64,000 nt of DNA. Source: Lonicera japonica (taxonomy: Eukaryota > Streptophyta > Magnoliopsida > Dipsacales > Caprifoliaceae). Below, in pieces: positions 11,163 to 23,846 of the stretch. Below the pieces are notes generated by a model that did not search any database, was not told the DNA's origin, and saw only the letters and a list, made by a program, of their open reading frames with translations. The stretch's first letter is position 1, and the number at the start of each line of letters is the position of its first letter. A program made the translations under genes and the position numbers. The stretch covers positions 23,771,601-23,835,600 of the forward strand of contig CM038470.1 of assembly GCA_021464415.1 (NCBI GenBank), in the 5' to 3' direction.

Positions 11163-11899
11163 AGAAACACAACCACAAAACCCTAGCCGTCCCACCACCA
11201 CCACGCAAACAACCCACATATCACCTTACAACACCATCCTAAACCCTAAACCTATCCAACAACACCCGCAGCCACCCACACACAACCGGATCAAACTTCT
11301 GTGCATTCGTCCATCGCCTACAGACACCCAATCAAACCAAAAATCACACCAACGTCCTCGTCTTCAATAGACGATTCAAAATCCGTTTGAATCACCGCCG
11401 TCCACGCCCGCACGCGCCTCCAGTACAATCAGATCTCCTGCAGCGCTCCGTCCACGCGCCTCTGTCACTGCGCCTGCTGCCACGTCAGCCCTAGTGCCAT
11501 GTCACCTGCCACGTCAGCCCTAGTGCCATGTCACCTGCCACGTCAAAGACACGTCATCCGCCACGTCAGCTTTACTGCCACGTCACCCTGACACATCAGC
11601 TCTACTGCCGCGTCAGCCTTAGCGCCACGTCACCTGACCGTTGATCGTTGACCATTGACCCTGACCCGTTGACCGTTGACCAGACCCATTGACCCGTTGA
11701 CCAATTCAGAAACCCTAACCGGTTCCACCAGACCGGTTCTTTGCACAGTTAACCGACCGGTTCACTACTTTTTTGACCGGTTTTTCAGAAGACCAGACCG
11801 GTTCCTAGCTTTTTTCAACCTTCTGAACACAACCACAACCTCAGAATTTCTAAATTTCGTCTCTATGTTTGAGTATTACAAACTCTCGACCCAACAAAC
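11163..11899 (+). other. Copia leader, most of gag missing
   Basis: CA-rich leader with repeated GCCACGTCA motifs (about 11470-11640) and TTGACC motifs (11635-11705). A 75-codon frame at 11676-11903 is low-complexity and shows no gag domain. The N-terminal gag expected between primer site and zinc knuckle is not visible, so a deletion is likely. Confidence 0.6.
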
Positions 11900-12115
11900 A
11901 TGACCAGATCATCTGCATATACTTCATTTGGGAACCGAACAAATGACTTACACTCTATGGCTCGGGGTTCGACTTACAAATACCCTCCATGCTCTGTCTG
12001 TGGACTAATGGGACACTCGAGCAAGGGTTGCTATGAAATCATTGGCTATCCAAATTGGTGGAAGGATTCTTGCCATCGCAGACCAGGCCAGACCACAGGA
12101 AGAGGTAACAAATAA
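11900..12115 (+). pseudogene. Copia gag C-terminal remnant with zinc knuckle
   Basis: A 71-codon frame contains CSVCGLMGHSSKGC, a CX2CX4HX4C zinc knuckle that binds the element's RNA in copia nucleocapsids, followed by YEIIGYPNWW, a common sequel in plant copia gag proteins. It stops at 12113 before the protease frame begins. Confidence 0.85.
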
Positions 12116-12119
12116 GCCT

Positions 12120-13897
12120 CGGGCTTACTCACTACCACAGGTACGGCTTTACATTCTGTCTCTGTTTTGAATAATGGTTCCGGTGCAACTGATCATATGA
12201 CATCTAATTCAAAAATTATTACTCCCTTAATCCCATCATCTCAGACCTTTGTTTCCACAGCCAATAGTGCCCCAGTCCCTGTAGTGGGAAAATGATTAAT
12301 CAATCTATCCGACACATTGAACCTAACCTCCGTCTTAGTAGTACCATCCTTAGATTATAATCTATTATCTGTTTCTCAAATAACTAATGCCCTACACTGT
12401 GATGTCGTTTTTTGGCCTTCTCATTGTGTTTTTAAGGATATTCAGACAAAGAAGACGATTTGTTATGGTGTTAGGCGCGGTAAATTATACTATCTGAACC
12501 TGGAGTTCAAAAGCACAGATCGCTTGCACAATGCCTTGAACACTAGTACCTCTGAAAAGAAAATTACAGATGAACTTTGGTTATGGCACCGTCGGTTAGG
12601 ACATGCATCGTTTGGCTACTTAAAGAAATTATTTCCCCATTTAGTTCATAAAGTTAATTCTTCTGGTTTTCACTGTGAGATTTGTGAACTGGCTAAAAGT
12701 CATCGTACTTCCTTTAAACCTTCATTGACTAAGAGTTCAGTTCCATTTATGATTATTTATTCTGATGTATGGGGATCGTCTCACATTTTTTCTTTAGGTG
12801 GTATACGATGGTTTGTCACGTTTATTGATGATTGCACTCGAATGACGTGGGTTTGTCCCATAAAATCCAAAGGAGAAGTTAGTGGTTTGTTTCAGAGATT
12901 TCATAAACAGATCAGTACACAATATAATGCTACTATTCAAGTTCTCCGAAGTGATAATGGTGGGGAATATATGAAAACTGAGTTACAAGCATACTTCAAA
13001 CTTCATGGAATCATTCATCAGACTACATGTCCTTATACTCCTCAACAGAATGGGGTTGCCGAACGCAAAAATCGTCATTTGTTAGAAATAGTCCGGGCAT
13101 CACTGATCGGCGCAAACGCACCAACCTCATATTGGGGTGAAGCACTCTCATCGGCTGTCTATTTAGTAAACCGCATCCCCTCAGCCGTACTTGATTTTCA
13201 GACACCCTTTGAAGTCTTAGCTAAGTCGGTTATAGCTCCTACCGTGTCAAATCTTCCTCCCCGGGTGTTTGGATGTGTTACATTTGTCCACTTACCAAAG
13301 GAGCAACGGAACAAGCTTGAACCGCGTGCTCTCAAGTGCGTCTTTATAGGGTATGCTTTTTCTCAAAAGGGGTATTGATGTTACCACCCTCCCACTCAGA
13401 AAATGTATGTCACTATGAATGTGATATTTCACGAAGAAACTATGTACTTTCACCGAACTGAACTTCAGGGGGAGCATTATAAAGAAGTTCAGTTATTTGA
13501 GAATATCAATGAGGAAAAGATAAGCTCAATAAAGATAGTTCCAAAATTTACTTCGAATTCACCACCAGCAACAGAGACAACAGAAATCACGTCATCCCTT
13601 AATATAGTAACAGCAGAAATCTTGCCAAATGACGTTGTGCCGTATCCGTCTCCGTCACCACCTGACATAAATAACCAATCGTCCACTTCAAATATCCCTG
13701 AAACTGAGGTCTCCCAGGTATCATCTTCTTCTATTCCTATAAAAAAACTTCCTAACCGAGCAAATAGAGGTGTACCTAAACCCACGTATGACCCAGATTT
13801 TATCAGTAAAGCCAAATATCCTATGAGTAATTATGTGTCTTATGATCGGTTAACTGCATCTAACAAATCTTTTGTGAATCAATTTAACTGCATCTAA
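12120..13897 (+). pseudogene. Copia protease-integrase region, disrupted
   Basis: One frame with stops at 12293 and 13376. Protease: the usual DSGATDHMT reads GSGATDHMT at 12176, so the catalytic Asp is Gly. The pre-integrase zinc site follows (LWHRRLGHASFGYL, then CEICELAKSHRTSF). The integrase core shows its acidic triad in SDVWG, RSDNGGEY and NGVAERKNR, followed by FGCVTFVHLP. The second stop (TGA where an Arg CGA is plausible) sits in QKGY*CYHPP; reading continues in frame to 13897, where a 34-bp duplication shifts it. Confidence 0.9.
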
Positions 13898-13918
13898 CAA
13901 ATTTTTTGTGAATCAATT
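13851..13918. repeat. 34-bp tandem duplication causing a frameshift in copia pol
   Basis: TAACTGCATCTAACAAAT followed by TTTTGTGAATCAATT occurs twice (13851-13884 and 13885-13918) with one base difference. As 34 is not a multiple of three, the second copy moves the reading frame between integrase and reverse transcriptase. Confidence 0.95.
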
Positions 13919-15163
13919 ATCTTCTGTATCTATTCCTAACAGTGTGCAGGAAGCCTTATATGAGTCTGAGTGAAAATCAGCAATGGATGAGGAGATGAAG
14001 TCCTTGTTGAAAAATGATACATGAGAATTGATCGAATTACCAGCAGGCAAGAAGAAGGTGGGTTGCAAGTGGGTGTACATTGTGAAATTTAAAGCAGATG
14101 GAACAATCGAAAGATTCAAAGCGAGACTGGTTGCGAAAGGCTACACACAGACGCATGAGATTGATTATCTAGAGACATTTGCGCCCGTAGCAAAGATTAA
14201 TACTGTACGAGTGTTACTCTCATTAGCTGCAAACTTAGACTGGCCTCTACAACAGTTCGATGTGAAAAATGCCTTCCTATATGGGGATTTAGAGGAGGAG
14301 GTATATATGGAGTTCCCACCTGGATATAAGATCCCGGCTGAGCATACAAATAAAGTCTGCAAGTTGAAAAAATCTTTGTATGGGCTAAAACAATCCCCTA
14401 GAGCCTGGTTTGGGAGATTTGCGAGATCGATGCGAAAGTTTGGGTACAACCAGAGTAATTCCGATCATACTTTATTTTTGAAGAAGAGTCATGAAAAAAT
14501 TACGGCTCTTATCGTTTATATAGATGACATGGTGCTCACAGGAAACGACCCTCAAGAACAACAGGCATTGAAGAAGCTCTTATCTCAGGAGTTTGAGATG
14601 AAAGATCTCGGTAGCTTGAAGTATTTTCTGGGGATCGAAGTGTCTAGATCATCAAAAGGCATCTTCCTATCTCAGAGAAAGTATTCCCTAGACTTACTGA
14701 ATGAAACCGGAATGTCCGCTTGTCAACCGTCAGAGACTCCAATAGAGGAAGGATTGAAGTTAGGGGTCGAAACAGATCAAGTACCCGTCGATAAAGGGCG
14801 CTATCAGAGATTGGTAGGCAGATTGATGTATCTAGCACATACAAGCCCTGATACATCATATGCATTGAGTATTGTTAGTCAATTCTTTCATAATTCAGGG
14901 GAGAAGCATATGCAGGCAGTTATGAGGATTATCAGTTATCTCAAAGCGGCTCCTGGAAAGGGCATCCTATTCCAGAAAAATGAGGATATCCTGAAGGTTG
15001 AGGGATATACTGATGCTGATTGGGCAGGTAATATATGTAACAGAAGGTCTACATCAGGGTACTTCACATTTGTAGGAGGAAACTTAGTTACTTGAAGAAG
15101 TAAGAAGCAAAATGTAGTATCCCGATCAAGCGCAGAAGCAGAATATCGAGGAATAGCAGTTGG
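13919..15163 (+). pseudogene. Copia reverse transcriptase and RNase H N-terminal part
   Basis: The frame has stops at 13971, 14022 and 15093, each a TGA where the family normally has Trp (SEW, NDTW, VTW contexts). RT motifs: GCKWVYIVKFKADGTIERFK, ARLVAKGYTQ, QFDVKNAFLYGDLEEEVYM, LYGLKQSPRAW and the catalytic YIDDMVL. RNase H begins with GYTDADWAG and runs to SRSSAEAEYRG, where it is cut by the inner LTR element. The matching remainder starts at 25905. Confidence 0.95.
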
Positions 15164-17221
15164 TGTGAGAACCTGCGTTCTCGACGCCCGAGGGTCCTCG
15201 TGGGCGGCGATTCCGTTTGTTGGTTTGGAAATTAGGTTTTTGAAAAGAATAAGAGTCGCCAGTTTGTTTTACTAAACAAACAAAAAAGGTTCGTGTAAAA
15301 GAGACGTATTTATGGATTAAATATCCTCTTATACACAATATATGCGAAACCAGTTGATTCGAAGGTTCGGGGATTAAGTTACGAATCGGGAAGGTGTTAG
15401 GCACCCAATTCGCCCTTTCGGTCTCTTGAGTAGGATATGCGTGTGTTATAATTCAGCTCTTGCATGCTATTGCTATTACTTTATAACTTTTCGTGCTTGC
15501 TTTAAAAATTAGGATTTTGGGGTTGGGATGAAAACGATGTGTTTCCTAATTCACCCATGATTTTGAAAATAAGTGTGTGTGTGTGTGTGTGATTTGAAAA
15601 AGAGAGTTTGATAATAATAGATGCAATGAAACAAGTGATTTTGTAAAGCATTGGGCTTTTCGGAAACTGATTCAATGTGGAATCTTATATTCGATATTAT
15701 ATGAGGCGAGTTGACCGATCGTATACCAAAGTCTATTGATTAAACCGGTATAGATGGCAATAGTGCTCTCATGATCGAGTATTTATCACATACACACCGC
15801 AATCTATGAGTTAGATTGGATATATAGCGATTATCGATTCCTTCGTATAACAATGCCGCTAATCCGAACTTTTGGAAAAGTAAGAAAGTAATAATACTAT
15901 TTTGGAATTGGATTAGGGTTTATTATACGCCTTTAATTTTGAAAAATAATTTGAAAAAGGGTTTTGAAAAGCTATTAAGTAATAAAAATTATGCAAACAA
16001 GAGTATGAATTATAAAATTGACGAATAAATAAAAGGAGAGAGAGAAAATTATACCTGAGCCTTCTTGGAAGGAGAGAATAAGGATCTCTTGGTGTGTACC
16101 ACGAAATCCCCTTGATTGTTGATGAAAATAATGAATGGAGGGGGGGTCTATTTATAGTTGAAGAAAATACTTGGATAGCAAGAAAAGAGATTGCAACTAG
16201 GACTCTTGGAAATTATCGCGAAGCCTTCCCACCGTTGGATCATCCTGATTTTTGGATATGTGTTGTAAATAGGAATATTCTAGATCGTGTAAAAATTTCA
16301 GGTCGATCGGATTTCCGGAAGGTTCCCTTTCGTTCTGATTGGTACGAAGAGTTTGTGTCCGTGTAGGAAAGGTACTTGTTGTAGACAAGGTCCCTTGTTT
16401 GCACGACAAGTCAGGTTCTAACCGTTGGATCATGCTGAATTTTGGATATGTATTGACAATATAAGTCTTTTACACCCTGTAAAAATTTGAGGACGATCGG
16501 AGTCCGGGAAGGACTCGGTCTCCTTGGCTTGGTACAAAGAGTTTGTTCCCGCGTAGGAAACGTACTTGCGTACAACTATCTCGAGAATTAAACTTCCAAC
16601 CGTTGGATTATGCTGAGTTTTTGATATGTTTTCCCTCCAAATGTTTTTTAACTTGTGTCCAAATTTTAGGTCGATCAGATTTCGGGAAGGCCACTATTTA
16701 TTTTAATTTGCTACGAAGGACATTTCAACTGGAATTGCACGGTAGACAAATTGATTCTTGAGGACCCCATGTCCGACAAAGCTGAAATTTTAATATGCTC
16801 TTCCCCACAATAAGGTATATCCACTTACAAAACTTCAAACCATTTTAACTTCGAGAAGACCACCATTTGACCACCCGAAATAAACTCGCGATTTTCTGAA
16901 TTTCCGGAGATCCGACTGTCGGATTAAGCTGATTTTCGAGTATGTTACTCCTTTTGATAATTTCCAATAACTCTCAAATTTTGAGGATGATCCAAATTGT
17001 GTGACTCTCCTTTCACAAGTTTCCAGGAGTTTTGACGGTTTTCGATTCCGACAACTTTCGATAATTCTGTGACTCCTCATCCGGGGTCCTTTCGGCTTTC
17101 TTCTTTGACCTGTATCACATGAACAAAATAGATGTGCATCTAGGAGTTCTCGTGCGTGCATGCATGTTTATTTCTTTAAAAATTAGGATTCTTGCGGGGG
17201 TCGCAAAATGAGGTGTTCACA
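15164..17221 (-). repeat. LTR of the inner element (3' LTR by orientation)
   Basis: 2058 bp, TGTGAGAACC at the left and GTGTTCACA at the right, so its ends form the short inverted TGTGA/TCACA. It matches 23847-25904 with about a dozen substitutions and no indel that I noticed. Open frames inside (for example 16094-16366 and 16835-17161) recur in the other LTR but show no protein family. It contains several diverged copies of a CAACCGTTGGATCATGCTGA-type segment followed by a GTACGAAGAG-type segment (16200-16760). Confidence 0.95.
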
Positions 17222-17400
17222 GACCCTCTCGGCCTGGGTTCTTTGTGAAGCAAAGAAACCAGGACGATAATGAGAACGCATCATTTTGCGGCACTCGCAT
17301 GAATCACAGATGATATTTTAAAAACAATGCAATGCAAAAGATGATGTGCTATGCTGCTTCTCTCTCTCCTTAGGATGGATAGGCGATGTTTGGACTTGGT
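17222..17400 (-). other. Region next to 3' LTR, including possible polypurine tract
   Basis: Read on the minus strand, GGCCGAGAGGGTC directly precedes the LTR and is the only purine-rich candidate for the polypurine tract. The rest is short linker sequence to the tandem array. Confidence 0.4.
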
Positions 17401-19645
17401 GTTGAACTGATGTACTCCCTTTGATAGGAACAGTTCTGTCAACGATTTGATTGGGGCGTTGAGCTGATGTACTCCCATCGGTTGGGACGGTTCTGTCAAC
17501 GATTTAATTGGGTGTTGAGCTGATGTACTCCCATCGGTAGGGACGGTTCTGTCAACAATTTGATTGGGGGCGTTGAGCTGATGTACTCCCATTGGTAGGG
17601 ACGGTTCTGTCAACAATTTGATTGGGGCGTTGAGCTGATGTACTCCCATCGGTAGGGACGGTTCTGTCAACAATTTGATTAGGCGTTAAGCTGATGTACT
17701 CCCATCGGTAGGGACGGTTCCGTCAACAATTTGATTGGACGTTGAGCTGATGTACTCCCATCGGTAGGGACGGTTCTGTCAACAATTTGATTGGGCATTG
17801 AGCTGATGTACTCCCATCGGTAGGGACGGTTCTGTCAACAATTTGATTTGGGCGTTGAGCTGATGTACTCCCATCGATAGGGACGGTTCTGTCAACAATT
17901 TGATTGGGGCGTTGAGCTGATGTACTCCCATCGGTAGGGACGGTTCTGTCAACAATTTGATTATGCGTTGAGCTGATGTACTCCCATCGGTAGGGACGGT
18001 TCTGTCAACAATTTGATTATGCGTTGAGCTGATGTACTCCCATCGGTAGGGACGGTTCTGTCAACAATTTGATTTTGTGTTGAGCTGATGTACTCCCATC
18101 GGTAGGGACGGTTCTGTCAACAATTTGATTATGCGTTGAGCTGATGTACTCCCATCGGTAGGGACGGTTCTGTCAACAATTTGATTATGCGTTGAGCTGA
18201 TGTACTCCCATCAGTAGGGACGGTTCTGTCAACAATTTGATTGGGCGTTGAGCTGATGTACTCCCAGCGATAGGGACGGTTCTGTCAACAATTTGATTGG
18301 GCGTTGAGCTGATGTACTCCCAGCGGTAGGGACGGTTCTGTCAACAATTTGATTATGCGTTGAGCTGATGTACTCCCATCGGTAGGGACGGTTCTGTCAA
18401 CAATTTGATTGGGCGTTGAGCTGATGTACTCCCATCGGTAGGGACGGTTCTGTCAACAATTTGATTGGGGGCGTTGAGCTGATGTACTCCCATCGGTAGG
18501 GACGGTTCTGTCAACAATTTGATTGGGGGCGTTGAGCTGATGTACTCCCATTGGTAGGGACGGTTCTGTCAACAATTTGATTGGGGCGTTGAGCTGATGT
18601 ACTCCCATCGGTAGGGATGGTTCTGTCAACAATTTGATTAGGCGTTAAGCTGATGTACTCCCATCGGTAGGGACGGTTCCGTCAACAATTTGATTGGACG
18701 TTGAGCTGATGTACTCCCATCGGTAGGGACGGTTCTGTCAACAATTTGATTGGGCGTTGAGCTGATGTACTCCCATCGGTAGGGACGGTTCTGTCAACAA
18801 TTTGATTTGGGCGTTGAGCTGATGTACTCCCATCGATAGGGACGGTTCTGTCAACAATTTGATTGGGGCGTTGAGCTGATGTACTCCCATCGGTAGGGAC
18901 GGTTCTGTCAACAATTTGATTATGCGTTGAGCTGATGTACTCCCATCGGTAGGGACGGTTCTGTCAACAATTTGATTATGCGTTGAGCTGATGTACTCCC
19001 ATCGGTAGGGACGGTTCTGTCAACAATTTGATTATGCGTTGAGCTGATGTACTCCCATCGGTAGGGACGGTTCTGTCAACAATTTGATTGGGCGTTGAGC
19101 TGATGTACTCCCATCGGTAGGGACGGTTCTGTCAACAATTTGATTGGGCGTTGAGCTGATGTACTCCCAGCGGTAGGGACGGTTCTGTCAACAATTTGAT
19201 TATGCGTTGAGCTGATGTACTCCCATCGGTAGGGACGGTTCTGTCAACAATTTGATTGGGCGTTGAGCTGATGTACTCCCATCGGTAGGGACGGTTCTGT
19301 CAACAATTTGATTGGGGCGTTGAGCTGATGTACTCCCATCGGTAGGGACGGTTCTGTCAACAATTTGATTATGCGTTGAGCTGATGTACTCCCATCGGTA
19401 GGGACGGTTCTGTCAACAATTTGATTATGCGTTGAGCTGATGTACTCCCATCGGTAGGGACGGTTCTGTCAACAATTTGATTATGCGTTGAGCTGATGTA
19501 CTCCCATCGGTAGGGACGGTTCTGTCAACAATTTGATTATGCGTTGAGCTGATGTACTCCCATCGGTAGGGACGGTTCTGTCAACAATTTGATTATGCGT
19601 TGAGCTGATGTACTCCCAGCGATAGGGACGGTTCTGTCAACAATT
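17401..19645. repeat. Tandem array of ~56-bp units in the inner LTR element
   Basis: About forty copies of a 56-57-bp unit (GCGTTGAGCTGATGTACTCC, then CATCGGTAGGGACGGTTCTG, then TCAACAATTTGATT plus two to five variable bases). Outer units are the most diverged. A block of variant units is repeated in the same order 960 bp apart. In transcript orientation the array is in the 3' untranslated zone beside the 3' LTR. The 130-codon minus frame at its left edge is a product of the repeat. Confidence 0.97.
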
Positions 19646-20874
19646 CTTATTATGATTTGGTTCTTTTTGAAGGGGTGAGGGCAGATGGTCTTTTAAGGAC
19701 TTTGCTTTGTGTTTGAGAGGTTGGGGAAGATGGTCTGCTGGGGATGTTTGATGATCAACTGGGGACACTACTTTGGTGTTGGTGATTTTGGATAAAGGCT
19801 GGTAGGGAAATGAGAATTTATGGTATACTAGGAAAATGAGGATTCCTACTGGTCAGGATAAAGGTTAAAGGTTGATGATCTGCTGGGGATATGATGATTG
19901 GTGGTCTATTGAGGTTATGATGAATCATACTGGTTAGGATAAAGGCTAAGGGTTGGTGATATGCTGGGAATGTGCTGATGCGAGATTAAGATGAGGGTGA
20001 TTGATGATCTGTTGAGGTGATGAAAGTTGATGATTTGCTGAGGGGATGAGAGTCTCTGAACAGACATAGAGAGAAAATTTTCTGGTGTGATATATTTTTT
20101 TGAAAAAAATTAGAATTTTTGGTTGGCTTCTTTTTCTTTGAGAAAAAATCGAGTTACGTTCTCTCAATTCTCGAACCTTCGTGTATGAATTTTGGACTTT
20201 GCCTCTTGCTCAGTTTCCGTGACATTTTTTTTCTCTTGTCACTAGGGTACGATTCTGCTTATTGTTTCCTGACTTCGCGAAAGAAGAATTTTTTGTGCCT
20301 GCATCATTTTCTGTTTTTCGATACTCTTATTCCTCCTTGATTGATTGAAAGTTTTTTGATACAGCTTTTTTTTTTCAGCTTACTTTTTTTCTTTTGCATG
20401 GTCAGCAGCCTTCCTCACCCAAGACGTAGCCCTGGGCCTTTTGGCCTAGCTGTCACTCTTGGTGTGGCTCTCGCTACCATCTTTTTTCTTTTTCTGTTTT
20501 TTTTTCAATATTCATTTCTTTTGGCACCGTGGGATTTATCCTCTTTTCTACTTTTTCAATTTTTTCTTGTACCCATTTTGTTCCTTCTCACTTTGTCAGG
20601 TTTTCGTGGGCATCATCGTCCTTGCGATTCGAGAATGTTTACTTTGGAAGTTCGCATTTGACATCGTCGTGCTGTGTTTGTGATTTTCAGTTCGAGAACT
20701 TTTGGGAGCGTATCTTGAATACTTCTTAGGCGAGGAGAAGCTAAGCCAAAAAATCCTTTTTTGTAGGGGCTTGTTCCCTACGTCTTTTACTGAATCTTCT
20801 CATTCCAGTCTTTCTCTCTATCTTTCTTTGATATCCTCTCAAAAGGGGGCTTTTTGGTTTTGGAGAAGGCTTGA

Positions 20875-21150
20875 GTTTGCCTGTAGGAAGGGCTTGGATT
20901 GGATTGGTGCTTGTGAAAAGGGCTTTGGATTGGTGCCTGTAAAAAGGGCTTTGGATTGGTGCCTGTACAAAGGACTTGGGATTTGATTGGTGCCTGTAGA
21001 AAAGGGCTTGGAATTTGATTTGCCTGTACAAAAGGCTTGTGAAGTGATTCGCCTCTCCGGGAGACTTTATGAAGTGATTTGCCTCTCTGGGATGGCATGT
21101 GATCTTGTTGTGCCTTTCTAGGAGGGCTTACGAAGTGACTTGCCTCTCTG
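20875..21150. repeat. Short degenerate tandem repeats (~31-34 bp)
   Basis: Repeated phrases of the form GGGCTTTGGATTGGTGCCTG with TA..AAA spacers change gradually into GTGAAGTGATTTGCCTCTC. Six to eight diverged copies. They belong to the non-coding interior of the inner LTR element. Confidence 0.8.
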
Positions 21151-21904
21151 GGAAGGCATGTGATCTTATCTTGACGATCTGGTTGGTGATGGTGGTGTGA
21201 CTAATCATTGAGGTATATACCAGGATGCGGTGGTAAAGCCTGTCCGGTAGGCCATGAAGCTTAGTGCCTATGTATTCTTGGACTGTCACGCGGTACACTT
21301 ATGCAAGTGTTCATGTGTGTGCACTATGCAAATGCTTATGCCATGCTTCCCTAAATTTCGAGTATTTGCATACTTCTTAAATCATCGCACCATTATTTTA
21401 AAAACTTGGTTTTGAAAAGGTTTTGAATCTTGAGTTGCCTGATTTATGAAGTATGTTACGCTACTTGAAATTATCTAAGTGCAGATGCATGCATGCAAGA
21501 CTGACAATTTTCCGAGAACATAGCAATACTGAAAAGGCAAATATTGATTTCTGGTCAAACAGTGAGTGAGTGTAAGGTAATAAGAGAGATGGAGTGCTTC
21601 CGAGTTGAAACTCCGCTGATCTTGCGTTATGCTTCCATCTTGACATGTTTCTCTCTGCTTCTTGAGTCTTGGACCTGTTAAGATTCATTCGCGTTGCTGT
21701 TTTTGCTCATACTCACAATCTCAGGAGGATTACCGATGTTCTGCATTCTCAGGAGTAGGTGTAGACAGGCTTGATTCTTGAGAGATGCGGGCTTTCAGTT
21801 GCTAAACCAATTGATTAACTTGATTTTACCTTCAAGATTTTTGGCTCTGCTGATAGGACAACAACAGGGTCATGGTGATGTGGGTAGGACATTCTCAGTG
21901 CGAA

Positions 21905-22205
21905 TGATGAATGGAGAGGCTAGTCTTTAGAGAGTTGTTCGGGTCTTCTCGTCGATACCCTCAGTAGATGTATCCTCGGCACCCTCAATATGTGCGAACG
22001 ATGATGGTGAGGCTAGTCTTCGGGGAACTATTCTGGTCTTCTTGTCGAAACCCTCAGTGCATATACCCTCTGCACCCTCAGTGTATGCGAACGATGATGG
22101 TGAGGCTATTTGGGTCTTCTTGTCGATACCCTCAATGCATATACCCTCTGTACCCTCAGTGTATACGAACGATGATGGTGAGGCTAGTCTTCGGGGATCT
22201 GTTAT
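21905..22205. repeat. About three tandem copies of a ~100-bp unit
   Basis: Each unit contains GAACGATGATGGTGAGGCTA, then a TCTTCGGGG-type segment (lost in one copy), GGTCTTCTTGTCGA and CCCTCAGTGCATATACCCTC. The repeated peptides in both strands arise from this and not from a protein repeat. Confidence 0.85.
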
Positions 22206-23827
22206 GATCTGCATCAAGGAAGGCTTGAGGATTATGGTTCTGAAGGGGTTGGTTATGTTTAGGGTTCAACCAGGCGGTTTTGGAATCTTGCACCGGTGGT
22301 ACAACGATGTTGGCAATGGCACATGAAGTGGGTGGTTGATGTTGGCAGGAATTGAGAGAATGTGTTAGAGAATGTTAAGTGGAGCTACTGGGTCTCGGGT
22401 TTGGTTACCTTAGGCTGGGTATGGATTTGGATTGAATTGGTTTGGTTCAGTATGTATTCTGACAATGATTAGGGCTCAAGATGGGCTTGGGTGGCCACTT
22501 AGTGATCTTTCATGATGGCTACGAACTGGGTCCGATCATGGATTAGATGATAGATGTGTTCAAGGGTTAAGGTGCCACCCTCGGTTTGTGGGAGAACGGG
22601 ACCAGGCGGCGGACCCGCTGCATGAGAAGTTTCACCGTAATTACCCTCAGTTTTCTCGACCCCGATTTGATGAAGTAGTAGCTCGGTGTTGCAATGATGA
22701 GGCATGATCGGTAGTGAATCTGATCTCATGAGTCGTCTAGTTTGCCAGCAGTAGATAATCGGAGTGTGGTGAAGAATGGGGAGAAAGAAGTCGGGGATTT
22801 GACCGAAAAATCAATATTTTGCCATGGGTTGCATAATTCTCGGAAAACTATGACTCGACAAAAAAATAAAATCGAAAACCACTTTTTGGTGACAAGGCAA
22901 AAACAGACCGACAGCAACAACTTGAGAGCCCTGTGGATAGGTTTAAGGTAGGAATATGAATTCCCGGGGTGCCCTTATAACCTTCCGATTTTAAAAATTA
23001 ATTTTTGGAAAAATTCATTTTGGAAAATGACTCGGTTTTTTAGAAAATATTTTAAAAAACCTTTTGGAAAAATTGGGAAGTTCTCTCCTCTTATAGTTGC
23101 TTTTCATGAAAATAATAAAAGGGAAATTCTCACTAACTGGTTTTAGTGAGGGATTTCTACGGACGGGGTTGGACAGCCACCGATCGTACTTGCCAAACCA
23201 AGAGTGGTATGTATGACAAGGCATTTTGTTCACTAATCTCACGACCGACGGTCAAGAAAACATGCAAAAATTCGTGTGTACTTGGCTGACGCGTCCTATA
23301 TGCAAGCGTGGTTGAAAAGGGTAAGGTTTAAGGCTCCCTCCTATTTGGCTAGGTCTTGCTATATACCCCAAGGGCGAGTACGTGCAAGGACCTTTTGGTA
23401 TACATTCTGGGTACGTGAGTGTTCTCGTCACTCGATATACCTCAGTTTGGTACTTGGCCAAGGAGAGTGGTCCCATGCGCTTTCGGCTAGTGTAGACCCG
23501 CAAGTCCACGGCCTAATCACGACTTTGGTCCCGAGGTTGATAGGGTAAATTCACACTCGCGATAATGCATGATGATAGTGGGTGCGTGCAAAATAACAAT
23601 TATGGAGGTATATTATGATAAGCGCTTTAGGGTTTGTTCGAGTACTTTCAATTTTTATTTATGAAAAGATTTTCCTCAAACAATTATTACAAACAAAAAG
23701 GAAATCAAGGTATCCACCTAAATCGCATCTATGTTATCCTAAGACTAAGGCCAAAAAAAAAGCATGCAAACAAAAATAATTATCCACGCATATTCTACTC
23801 TTGTTTAGAGTCTAATCCTCTAGCAAA

Positions 23828-23845
23828 TCCCCAGCAGAGTCGCCA
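23828..23845 (-). other. Primer-binding site of the inner element, tRNA-type
   Basis: On the minus strand, one base after the LTR, the sequence reads TGGCGACTCTGCTGGGGA, the complement of a tRNA 3' end including CCA. It starts TGG as all such sites do. From memory it is one base from the tRNA-Arg site described for Ogre elements. It fixes the orientation of the element. Confidence 0.75.
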
Positions 23846-23846
23846 C

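Larger units (their letters stand above)
19646..23827 (-). other. Non-coding interior of the inner LTR element
   Basis: No retroviral-type domain is visible on either strand. It holds two further short tandem-repeat zones, at 20875-21150 and 21905-22205. A 76-codon minus frame at 22499-22729 (with HAAGPPPGPVLP and LTLEHIYHLIHDRTQF) has the look of a Pro-rich gag start and may be a leftover. The rest reads as untranslated leader. Confidence 0.6.

Noticed and set aside
17401..19645. Long regular array that could be taken for a centromeric satellite or a protein repeat
   Set aside because: It lies wholly inside an LTR element next to the LTR, and its frames are interrupted. It is a retrotransposon-borne tandem repeat.
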